Shown: piece after piece, positions 8,149 to 15,487 of the stretch
How positions within the stretch are numbered: the first letter of the stretch is position 1
Layout: every line of letters starts with the position of its first letter
Origin: Spirochaetales bacterium
GTDB lineage: Bacteria > Spirochaetota > Spirochaetia > JAFGXN01
Direction of reading: 5' to 3'
NCBI GenBank assembly: GCA_016936615.1
Contig: JAFGXN010000147.1
Coordinates: forward strand, 1-35,467
Length of the DNA: 35,467 nt
Program-made: the position numbers and the translations under genes
The notes under the pieces: generated by a model
Databases searched by the model: none
What the model was told of the DNA's origin: nothing
What the model saw: the letters and a program-made list of their open reading frames with translations, nothing else

Positions 8149-9214
8149 CTTTGTTCTAATCTTTTTTTCTCTTTTTCTCTCTTCATGCGTGACAAGTCAA
8201 AAAACGTTGGAACTATCAGAGATTCTAGATTTTAATTTAGAGGTCGAGGATAAGTCTAAATTTGAATTCTTTGATACTTTTTTGTCGATTAAAGAGTGTC
8301 TGACCGACAATTCAGTCAGCACTAAGTATGATTCTGGTATTGAATTTGAAAAATTTAGATTTACTGGAGATAGAGTTGCTCTTCGGGCAGTTTTTAAAGA
8401 TTTCCAGCGCGAATATCAGCGATCTAATTTAAGATATAAGAGTGATAATTCGGTTCATAAATTGTATAATTGCGATAAATCTAAGGTCTCAGGGAGCTTT
8501 AGCCAGTCGGTTGAGGCTTTTTCTCATCTATATCGGTTGGCATATAGCTCTATTTACTTAGATTATGATAACAGCTATCGAGAGATAGCTCTTGATCTGA
8601 AAAATGAGATACAGAAGTGGTTCTGGGATGATTACAATGGATTGTTCTACGATATTGACCATTTTGGGATTCCTGTTCACAGGAATTATGAGCTGGTTCA
8701 TGCACTTGCACTTGGGGTTGCTTCAGATTACCAGATCCGAAGGATTCTTGAAAACCTTGACAAAGATCAACAGCTTGAAGAAGCATTTAGCAACTTTCTA
8801 AAAGATGATAAGAGTCTCTATTATTTTGTCAAATTCTTAAACTCAAAAGAACATTATTATCTTGCGCACAATCTTGTAGCCGATTATTTTAGAGAGAACA
8901 GCACACAGGCGGCAATTCAGAGTCTCGACTACAATTCGCAGCTACGATTATTTGCTCTTTATCTTGAAAATGTTATCGGACTTGAACCAGATGCAGGTAA
9001 CAAGGTTCTCAAATTAAAACTCTTTGATAAGCAGACCCTCGCAATCTCTAAGCTCTACTTTGCAGACAACTACATAGAACTACAAGTTAAATTCACAGCA
9101 GACCGCATCCAACTTGATGTCAGATCTTCTAGTCAATTCTATCTCAATCTTTTTTATAATGGAAAGAACAAGATATTCAATATCACCCCAGATACAACAT
9201 CCTACTTTTTCTAA
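8114..9214 (+). CDS. Lipoprotein of unknown function closing the six-gene operon
   Basis: This encodes 366 residues. The start at 8114 is preferred over the frame-extending 8063 because it has AGAAGG upstream and begins a lipoprotein signal peptide with LSSC lipobox (Cys25). The mature part is largely helical. A stretch at about residues 150-220 (KNEIQKWFWDDYNGLFYDID, then HRNYELVHALALGVASDYQI) looks like paired helices of an alpha/alpha barrel such as glycosidases of clan M use, but no catalytic motif is secure. The C-terminus is beta-rich (IELQVKFTADRIQLDVRSSS). It overlaps the DJ-1 gene by 35 bases, an unusually long overlap that argues for strict co-translation. Confidence 0.7.
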   Translation: MKLHKKQFINYSFVLIFFSLFLSSCVTSQKTLELSEILDFNLEVEDKSKFEFFDTFLSIKECLTDNSVSTKYDSGIEFEKFRFTGDRVALRAVFKDFQREYQRSNLRYKSDNSVHKLYNCDKSKVSGSFSQSVEAFSHLYRLAYSSIYLDYDNSYREIALDLKNEIQKWFWDDYNGLFYDIDHFGIPVHRNYELVHALALGVASDYQIRRILENLDKDQQLEEAFSNFLKDDKSLYYFVKFLNSKEHYYLAHNLVADYFRENSTQAAIQSLDYNSQLRLFALYLENVIGLEPDAGNKVLKLKLFDKQTLAISKLYFADNYIELQVKFTADRIQLDVRSSSQFYLNLFYNGKNKIFNITPDTTSYFF

Positions 9215-9248
9215 AAAAAAATAAGGCTAAAGTCTCTGCTTTAGCCTT
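9212..9248 (-). terminator. ackA terminator
   Basis: The perfect 10-bp stem AAGGCTAAAG (9223-9232) / CTTTAGCCTT (9239-9248) has a six-base loop. On the minus strand it is followed by a long T-run (the A-run at 9212-9222). The plus-strand side has no T-run, so it mainly ends ackA, while it may also slow readthrough from the operon. Confidence 0.85.
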
Positions 9249-9261
9249 ACTGCTGATTATT

Positions 9262-10590
9262 TTAAGGAAGAATCTTCTTAATTGAAGGATCTTCTTTGAG
9301 CAATTTCTCAAGCTTTGGTTGTCTCTCTTTGTTCACATACTCTTTCTTCTGGAAAGTGTATTCAAAATTAGTATGAACATCGTAGCTATCATTTAGCAGT
9401 GCATATGTGTCCTCAGTCATTACAAGCTCTTCATCAGTTGGAATAACAAAGATTTTAACCTTAGAGTCATCAGTTGAGATAACAGTCTCGGAACATCTTA
9501 CACGAGAGAGATTATTCTTCTCTTTGTCTAGTGAAATTCCAATATTCTCAAGATCACTTAATGCCTTCTCTCTGATGTTTGGATTCATTTCACCCACACC
9601 AGCAGTAAAAATAACAGCGTCAACTCTACCAAGAATAGCACTGTAGGCACCGATATATTTCTTGATTCGGTAAGCTTCCATATCTTGAGCTAAGATGCAT
9701 CGAGAGTCATTCTCATCAACACCTTTCTGAACATCACGTCTATCAGAAAATTTCTCAGTGATTCCAAGAATTCCACTTTTTTTATTTAAAATGCTATCTA
9801 CATCCTTTGCTGAAAGATTAGCCTTGTCCATTACAAAAGGAATAATTGCAGGATCTATATCTCCGCATCTTGTTCCCATCACAAGACCCTCAAGTGGTGT
9901 TAATCCCATTGAAGTGTCGTAGCCCACACCATTCTTGACAGCACAGATACTAGCACCATTTCCAATATGAGCAATAATTAAGTTTGTCTCTGAAGGTTTT
10001 TTGCCCAGAAGGACAGCAGCTCTTTTTGCAGTATACAAAAAGCTAGTTCCATGAAATCCATATCGTCGGATATTAAATTTTTCATACCACTCATATGGAA
10101 GAGCATACATGAAAGATTGAGCATCCATAGTCTGGTGCCAAGCAGTATCCATAATTGCGCAGTGGGTAATATTTGGCAGAACAGCCTGTGCAGCCTTAAT
10201 TCCCATTATATTTGCAGGGACATGCAGAGGTGCAAGTCCTTGTATCTTCTCAAAAGTTGCAATCACATCATCATTTATGATAACAGATTTCTTAAAAACT
10301 TCTCCACCATGAACAACTCTATGCCCGATAGCCTTAATCTGATCAAGACTAGGTATGCAGCCGTGTGTAGAATCTAAAATTGTATCAAGAATCCACTGTA
10401 TCGCGGTTGTATGATTGTTACACTCTCTTTCCTGCTCAAAATCCGCAGCATTAAGAGATGAGTTTTCAATTCGTGCTCCAGGTAGACCAATTCTCTCTAC
10501 CATTCCTTTGCCCATTACTTCATGTCTCTCCCAATTGTAGACTTGGTACTTCACTGATGAGCTTCCGCAATTTAAAGTTAATATAACCAA
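9262..10590 (-). CDS. ackA: Acetate kinase
   Basis: This 442-residue enzyme interconverts acetyl phosphate plus ADP with acetate plus ATP. Signatures are the N-terminal phosphate loop LTLNCGSSSVKYQ, AIGHRVVHGGE, MDTAWHQTM, RYGFHGTSF, IIAHIGNGASICAV, MGLTPLEGLVMGTR and FTAGVGEMNPNIRE. The start is TTG (10588-10590 on the minus strand), with a perfect AGGAGG six bases upstream. The protein is about 40 residues longer than most acetate kinases because of a charged C-terminal tail (after YTFQKKEYVNKERQPKLEKL). No phosphotransacetylase gene is in the window. A monocistronic unit with its own promoter and terminator. Confidence 0.97.
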   Translation of the reverse strand: MVILTLNCGSSSVKYQVYNWERHEVMGKGMVERIGLPGARIENSSLNAADFEQERECNNHTTAIQWILDTILDSTHGCIPSLDQIKAIGHRVVHGGEVFKKSVIINDDVIATFEKIQGLAPLHVPANIMGIKAAQAVLPNITHCAIMDTAWHQTMDAQSFMYALPYEWYEKFNIRRYGFHGTSFLYTAKRAAVLLGKKPSETNLIIAHIGNGASICAVKNGVGYDTSMGLTPLEGLVMGTRCGDIDPAIIPFVMDKANLSAKDVDSILNKKSGILGITEKFSDRRDVQKGVDENDSRCILAQDMEAYRIKKYIGAYSAILGRVDAVIFTAGVGEMNPNIREKALSDLENIGISLDKEKNNLSRVRCSETVISTDDSKVKIFVIPTDEELVMTEDTYALLNDSYDVHTNFEYTFQKKEYVNKERQPKLEKLLKEDPSIKKILP

Positions 10591-10614
10591 AATTATCCTC
10601 CTAAACCATCTATG

Positions 10615-10643
10615 ATTAAAACACGATTGAGCTTTTTCTTCAA
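10615..10643 (-). promoter_or_regulatory. Candidate ackA promoter
   Basis: On the minus strand TTGAAG (10638-10643) and TTTAAT (10615-10620) are exactly 17 bases apart, upstream of AGGAGG and the TTG start. Confidence 0.5.
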
Positions 10644-10702
10644 TACTCTAGCTTAAAATCTTCTATAAAGATGTAAAAAAGATGCAAAAAAAATCAAATT
10701 TT

Positions 10703-10735
10703 TTGAAGAAAAAAAACACTTTCTTATTTTAATAT
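10703..10735 (+). promoter_or_regulatory. Promoter next to the start of the 10740 gene
   Basis: TTGAAG (10703-10708) is followed after 16 bases by TATTTT (10725-10730), with TAATAT (10730-10735) as an alternative -10. The ATG at 10740 lies 4 to 9 bases beyond, and there is no ribosome-binding site. A leaderless or near-leaderless transcript is the simplest reading. Confidence 0.4.
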
Positions 10736-10739
10736 AAGT

Positions 10740-12047
10740 ATGAGACAAAAGAAAAAAAATATAATTATTATTACTCTTTTAATTTCAGCTCAGGCCTATT
10801 CATTCTCAATAATTGGCGAGAATTCGGTGAGAATAGATAATCATCAAGATTTCAAAGCTGATTTTATCTACAATCTAGCAGAATTTAATCTTGAGCTGAA
10901 CTCTATATTGGGACTTGATTATCTGCCATACTTTGCAAATATCTCGAACTACAATTTCAGAATAGTTGGTGATAATCTCTTTGTTGGAGGATTTAGCCTC
11001 TCACCATTTCTCAGGACAATGAATTCAGGTGACAAACTGAGTATAAATCAGATTGGGTATTTTGATTCAAGGACAATTTCGTCAGCCGCGTCGAATATGT
11101 TAGGTTTTGGTCTTTTTTTTAAGGAAAAAATTGAGATTGATCCGCTGTTAAAGAATTATATTGAGATAGATTTAACACTTGCTACAGCATTATGTCAGGA
11201 AAATTACAAGATATTTGCGGATTTTGATTTTACTTTAGATAAAAAGTGGGGGATTCAAGCTGGCTTTGTATTTTCTCATCGAAGGCAAGAGAGTTTGGAC
11301 TTTGGTAATCAGTACTATCTCGATTTTAGCAAGAGCTTTTCAGATACGAACCTTAATTTAGCATCGAATTTCTCATACAACTCTGATTCAATCTATTTTG
11401 GGATTCTGCTACAATTGTCGTTAAATCCATTTTTTGACAATCCCGGGGTGAGACTTCTCTCTTACGGGGTCTTTGATATTGGTTTAAGTTCAAAATTAGT
11501 ACTGAATTGCGATTTATTGATGAATTATTATACAGATGGGGAATTTTTGACTTTTCCAAATGATTTTAGACTTGAGAGCCAATTGAAAAACAGATTTAAA
11601 ATCGAAGAATACAGCTTAGATCTCAATTTCGCATTTGAGTTTGAGTATCATGATAGGCAAGATCTATTTTTCATCTTCGATGCTTTCAGTTTGTCATATC
11701 TATTTGAGCTTGCAGTTGCACTAAATAGCTCGAAGATTGAGGTAAAGAGTGAGTTTTTGTTAGATTTTTTTCAAGATAAGCAGTATGAGGGGGAGTTTAA
11801 GGTCGGGTTAGATCTAGTTTTGCTTCTATTTAAGTCTGATTTTGTTAAAATTGTTCTAACGACAGGTTCAGATATTGAGATAAATTATAGAGGAAAAAGT
11901 AAATTTACAATTGACGGTGTATTAAGCAGTGAGTTTAAGTATACAAGAATTAACCTGAAAGTAGGTTATAGTCGGGGATTTTATTGGACTTTTTTGATTT
12001 ATCTGAGATTTGAAAATATGAAAATTACAATAGAATCTGAATTTTAG
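10740..12047 (+). CDS. Exported beta-rich protein, possible outer-membrane barrel
   Basis: This encodes 435 residues with a basic N-terminus and signal peptide (MRQKKKNIIIITLLISAQAYS). The remainder is a long series of amphipathic strands with alternating hydrophobic residues (DLNFAFEFEYHDRQDLFFIF, INLKVGYSRGFYWTFLIYLR). It ends in an aromatic/hydrophobic-polar pattern, ITIESEF, with terminal Phe. A terminal Phe after alternating residues is the classic C-terminal signal of outer-membrane beta-barrels. No named family is recognised. It is followed by a promoter and a large lipoprotein gene, both probably envelope components, though they look separately transcribed. Confidence 0.6.
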   Translation: MRQKKKNIIIITLLISAQAYSFSIIGENSVRIDNHQDFKADFIYNLAEFNLELNSILGLDYLPYFANISNYNFRIVGDNLFVGGFSLSPFLRTMNSGDKLSINQIGYFDSRTISSAASNMLGFGLFFKEKIEIDPLLKNYIEIDLTLATALCQENYKIFADFDFTLDKKWGIQAGFVFSHRRQESLDFGNQYYLDFSKSFSDTNLNLASNFSYNSDSIYFGILLQLSLNPFFDNPGVRLLSYGVFDIGLSSKLVLNCDLLMNYYTDGEFLTFPNDFRLESQLKNRFKIEEYSLDLNFAFEFEYHDRQDLFFIFDAFSLSYLFELAVALNSSKIEVKSEFLLDFFQDKQYEGEFKVGLDLVLLLFKSDFVKIVLTTGSDIEINYRGKSKFTIDGVLSSEFKYTRINLKVGYSRGFYWTFLIYLRFENMKITIESEF

Positions 12048-12109
12048 AAAATATTAATCATATATTCATCCTGTTCTCTTCTACAAATCTGAATTTGTGC
12101 TAGAATATA

Positions 12110-12137
12110 TTGACAGTTTTACAATTATATATAATAA
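12110..12137 (+). promoter_or_regulatory. Promoter for the large lipoprotein gene
   Basis: TTGACA at 12110-12115 is consensus. The region 12130-12145 is a run of overlapping -10-like hexamers (TATAAT, TAATAA, GATAAT); TAATAA at 12132-12137 gives a 16-base spacer. The start ATG at 12157 has GAGG upstream. Confidence 0.5.
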
Positions 12138-12156
12138 ATGATAATATGAGGTTGTT

Positions 12157-15012
12157 ATGCGTAAATCATTTTTATTTTTTTTAGTTCTATTAAGCTTTTT
12201 TTCATGTGCTAAAGGTGCTGGAAAGGTCTTTATCCCTTTTTCAAATTTATTGCCAAATTCTAATTCGCGAGGATTTGAGTATTCTTACATAGATAGCCTT
12301 TTTTCAACTAAGATCTCGCTACAAGCAGGAGACGAAGTTCTAGAGTCTCAGATACTCAAGGTTGTGAGAAGTGAGACTGGCTTGTCGCTGAAGCTTGAAG
12401 GCAAAGAGGAAGACTCCTCAGAGGTAAGTCAAGGTGTTGTCTTTGAGTTGCCAGCAGGGCAGGATATCACTGTGCTCGTAGAGTTTTTTGACAATGAGAA
12501 CAATCTCTTGTATTCTGGATCTTCTTCGGTTAAGGTAGTGGCTAATCAGACAACTGAGGTTGTTATTAAGCTTGAGAAGAATAGATCTGGGTTGAAGATT
12601 CTGCTGAATAAGCTGCCATTCCTTTTTCCTGAACATATTGATGGGATTAGCTCATATATTGATGAGAATTTAGAGTATAAGTGTGAGATCTCTTATGAGA
12701 ATGAGTTTGAGGCTGAGCCATTTAAATACGAAGGTGATATTACACCTGATTCGGTTATCTTTCAGGATATCGATGGTAAAGGTCTCTATAATATTGATAT
12801 AGTTATTTCAAAGAAGAGCCCCGAAGAGGAGCCACTTCCACCCGAAGAGGCGTGGGTCTTTAGATTTTCAGATTCTATTACACTTAGACCTGGTGAAACA
12901 CGAGTTTTTGAGCCAGATTTCGCTATAAATTCTAACAGTGTATTTCTCGATATTGGTACTGCAAAGAGCTATTTAAATCCTTCATTACAATTTTTGATTG
13001 CAGAGGGGCTGGAAGATTCTCCTGAACTTCGAACCCAGATTCTCACAGAGAAACTTGCTACTGTTAAGGAGTTTAGAATCTCTGTGTATGGTGTTTGGGA
13101 ATTCTTTGACGTAGAAGGAGAAGAACCTATTCCGCTTCCAAGATTGTTGAGAAGCGTCTCAGTTCCAATTGATACAAATTTAGAGACATTAGATCTTGCA
13201 GTGGAGCGAGATATTATCTTTGAGAACCAAACTTACTACATGTTTGCAACTTTTACCTTGTGTGATGTTAATGGTAATCCTGTATTTGGAACAGAGAATT
13301 ATATAAATATTCCTGATTATGATCCTGAGCAGTCTTCGTTGCCGCCTCAAGAGCCTATTTATTTTTATCCTCATGTCGAGTTCTTTGATGGTCCTGATTT
13401 TCCTGTTTTAGATCCAGGACAACAGGTTCCTCCACCAATGTTCTACGTTCCTCCTCAGAGTGCTCCACAGTTTAATGGTGTTAGAGAGTTGGTGATAGAT
13501 TCTGAGGGTGGTAGAATCTTACGATGGGATCCTGCTACTGATTCTTCACTTGATAGTAGTGAAATTACTTATGTTATATTTTCTGCAAATTTGGGAGAAA
13601 TTTTTGATGGTCCTGGTGGTGACATTGGAGAAGGTCCAATTGGGCCAATCGGTCCTGTTTGGCCTGTTGAAACTAATCTTGTATTACCAGAAGGTAATTT
13701 TATTCCACACGCAGTTGTCCAAGGTGGTACTGAGTGGCTTATCTCAGGAAGATCTTCGGAATTTGCTGAGTATGGAGAATTTAATCCTGATAGCCTTCAT
13801 ATGTTCTGTGTAAAAGCCTTTAATGGTCTTATCCTTAATTCTCCTGTTTTAGGTAAATTCGATGATAATGTTGTGACTGTTTTCAATACTTCGAATTATG
13901 ATGTTTTTACCGAAAATTTAATTACTATCAGCGATGCACGAGCTGTTAAGATAATAAATGATAAGATATTAGTTGCAGGGATTTCAGAGACCTCTTCGGT
14001 TTGTCAATATAGTATTAGTGATGGATTGTTTGATGAAGCTTTAGGAACTGTCTATGTATCACAAGAAAGTATTCCAGCATCAAAAATTTATAACTATGAT
14101 AATAGAATTTTCTTAACTTCATGGTCTCCTGACAAGAATTTAGTTTTACATGAATTAGTTGACGGTTCCAGCTCGCAACTTATTATGAATGATACATCTG
14201 TAAATAATATCTTTGTTTCAGCCACCCATGCATATTACACAGCTGGATTAGAGGTCGACCAAACTATGGTCTACTCATTGGTCAGCTCTGATTTGAATGG
14301 TAATGTTAAGGATTCTGTTGCATTGGCTGATATTAAAGATATTGGCTACAATGATGGCAATGTCAGCAATTGTATGGGCGAACTTGGTGGCAAATTGTAT
14401 TTTGCTGGGGTTTCTACTGTAAATGAAGATGAGATTATCTTTCATGAATACGGGGTCGATGGAACTTTGTCTGAGAGCCCAGCTAAGTTCTCGATTCAAA
14501 TTGATATAGAACAGGGATCTTTCTCGTTGGCTAAGATTATGGACTTGCAGATTGTTGGAAATGATCTATATCTTCTTACTCAGTGGATTTTTGATCAGCA
14601 GACACATATTGATACTTGTTATGCTGTTGTAAAGGTAGATTCTGTAACTAAGAGTTCTTCTGCTAGGATGATTGAGCTACAGGGCGATGGTTCTGTAGAG
14701 CTTTATGGCGCTCAGTTTACTGCAATGAAGGCAACTTCAAATGGAATTTATCTGGCTGCTAATGCTCTTGGTGATCCTATATCATTGGTTGCAAAGATGG
14801 ACAATAACTTGAACTTTGACTCAAATTTTGGAGTTAATTATGGTTATGTCTATTTTAGTGAAATGCGAAATATTTTTAGTATGGATGTAGCAGGTAATTA
14901 TCTCTATTTTGCTATCTCTACACCTGACGGGCTAAGTATGTTAATGAAGATCGACACAATGACAGGTGTTGGTGTTATTCCATCTTCATCAGGGCCTCTT
15001 AACCCTAATTGA
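12157..15012 (+). CDS. Large lipoprotein with Fn3-like and propeller-like regions
   Basis: This encodes 951 residues. The signal peptide MRKSFLFFLVLLSFFSCAKG has lipobox FFSC (Cys17). Residues about 30-430 are beta-rich segments separated by acidic and proline-rich linkers (PEEEPLPPEEAW, PEQSSLPPQEP). About 440-570 resembles a fibronectin-III or Ig-like domain (RILRWDPATDSS, ITYVIFSA, HMFCVKAFNG), interrupted by a Gly-Pro-rich insertion (GPGGDIGEGPIGPIGPVWP). From about 590 to the end there are repeating short strands with Gly-Asn turns (INDKILVAGIS, YNYDNRIFLTSW, GGKLYFAGVST, NDLYLLTQW, NGIYLAANA), the rhythm of a beta-propeller. It is likely a surface lipoprotein for binding or display; the ligand is unknown. 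A strong terminator follows. Confidence 0.75.
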   Translation: MRKSFLFFLVLLSFFSCAKGAGKVFIPFSNLLPNSNSRGFEYSYIDSLFSTKISLQAGDEVLESQILKVVRSETGLSLKLEGKEEDSSEVSQGVVFELPAGQDITVLVEFFDNENNLLYSGSSSVKVVANQTTEVVIKLEKNRSGLKILLNKLPFLFPEHIDGISSYIDENLEYKCEISYENEFEAEPFKYEGDITPDSVIFQDIDGKGLYNIDIVISKKSPEEEPLPPEEAWVFRFSDSITLRPGETRVFEPDFAINSNSVFLDIGTAKSYLNPSLQFLIAEGLEDSPELRTQILTEKLATVKEFRISVYGVWEFFDVEGEEPIPLPRLLRSVSVPIDTNLETLDLAVERDIIFENQTYYMFATFTLCDVNGNPVFGTENYINIPDYDPEQSSLPPQEPIYFYPHVEFFDGPDFPVLDPGQQVPPPMFYVPPQSAPQFNGVRELVIDSEGGRILRWDPATDSSLDSSEITYVIFSANLGEIFDGPGGDIGEGPIGPIGPVWPVETNLVLPEGNFIPHAVVQGGTEWLISGRSSEFAEYGEFNPDSLHMFCVKAFNGLILNSPVLGKFDDNVVTVFNTSNYDVFTENLITISDARAVKIINDKILVAGISETSSVCQYSISDGLFDEALGTVYVSQESIPASKIYNYDNRIFLTSWSPDKNLVLHELVDGSSSQLIMNDTSVNNIFVSATHAYYTAGLEVDQTMVYSLVSSDLNGNVKDSVALADIKDIGYNDGNVSNCMGELGGKLYFAGVSTVNEDEIIFHEYGVDGTLSESPAKFSIQIDIEQGSFSLAKIMDLQIVGNDLYLLTQWIFDQQTHIDTCYAVVKVDSVTKSSSARMIELQGDGSVELYGAQFTAMKATSNGIYLAANALGDPISLVAKMDNNLNFDSNFGVNYGYVYFSEMRNIFSMDVAGNYLYFAISTPDGLSMLMKIDTMTGVGVIPSSSGPLNPN

Positions 15013-15018
15013 TAATGG

Positions 15019-15053
15019 AAAAAAGCTAGTTAAGATTTTAACTAGCTTTTTTT
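15019..15053 (+). terminator. Strong terminator of the large lipoprotein gene
   Basis: A perfect 15-bp stem (15019-15033 with 15038-15052, core GCTAGTTAA) with loop GATT and a seven-T tail immediately follows the stop codon. Confidence 0.9.
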
Positions 15054-15101
15054 ACAATCATTACAAACAAATGTTCATTTATTTGTAATGATTGTAATTT
15101 T
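15054..15101 (+). repeat. Second long inverted repeat behind the terminator
   Basis: The segments 15054-15071 and 15078-15095 (core ACAATCATTACAAA / TTTGTAATGATTGT) form an 18-bp stem with one mismatch and a six-base loop, followed by AATTTTTT. It may be a back-up terminator, or an operator for the symporter operon, whose -35 lies 32 bases downstream. Confidence 0.7.
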
Positions 15102-15126
15102 TTACCTAATTTATTAAAAAAAATAT

Positions 15127-15172
15127 TTGACATATAGCCTATTTCTATATAATATATCCTAAATGCTATAAT
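15127..15172 (+). promoter_or_regulatory. Tandem promoters of the DUF485-symporter operon
   Basis: P1 is TTGACA (15127-15132), 17 bases, TAATAT (15150-15155). P2 is an extended -10, TGCTATAAT (15164-15172), 17 bases further on. AGGAGG (15186-15191) and a GTG start follow. This is the best promoter region in the window. Confidence 0.7.
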
Positions 15173-15196
15173 TAGTGTATTTTTTAGGAGGAAAAC

Positions 15197-15487
15197 GTGG
15201 ATCATGGACCTAACGTCAAAGTTGATGAACATGTAGATTTAGTAAAGTATAAGACAAAGGTAGGAATAATTCTATTTGCTGTATATACTGTTGTCTATTC
15301 TATTTTTGTTCTTATTAACACGATCTCGCCAAAGGCGATGGAAGTTGCAGTAATGCTAGGGCTTAACTTAGCAGTTTTTTATGGATTTTTCTTGATAATC
15401 TTAGCGGTTATCATGGGGCTAGTGTACAATAGCATTTGTACCAAGATTGAAAAGAAGTTTTCAAAAGAGAAAGGAGATGCTAAATGA
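15197..15487 (+). CDS. DUF485 membrane protein (YjcH-like symporter partner)
   Basis: This 96-residue protein starts at GTG 15197, five bases after a perfect AGGAGG. It has two membrane spans (about 24-45 and 60-82: IILFAVYTVVYSIFVLIN and LNLAVFYGFFLIILAVIMGL) and short charged ends, the usual DUF485 layout. DUF485 proteins such as E. coli YjcH are encoded directly before actP-type cation:acetate symporters and are presumed accessory subunits. Here the stop overlaps the symporter start by four bases (ATGA), so the pair is translationally coupled. Confidence 0.9.
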   Translation: MDHGPNVKVDEHVDLVKYKTKVGIILFAVYTVVYSIFVLINTISPKAMEVAVMLGLNLAVFYGFFLIILAVIMGLVYNSICTKIEKKFSKEKGDAK

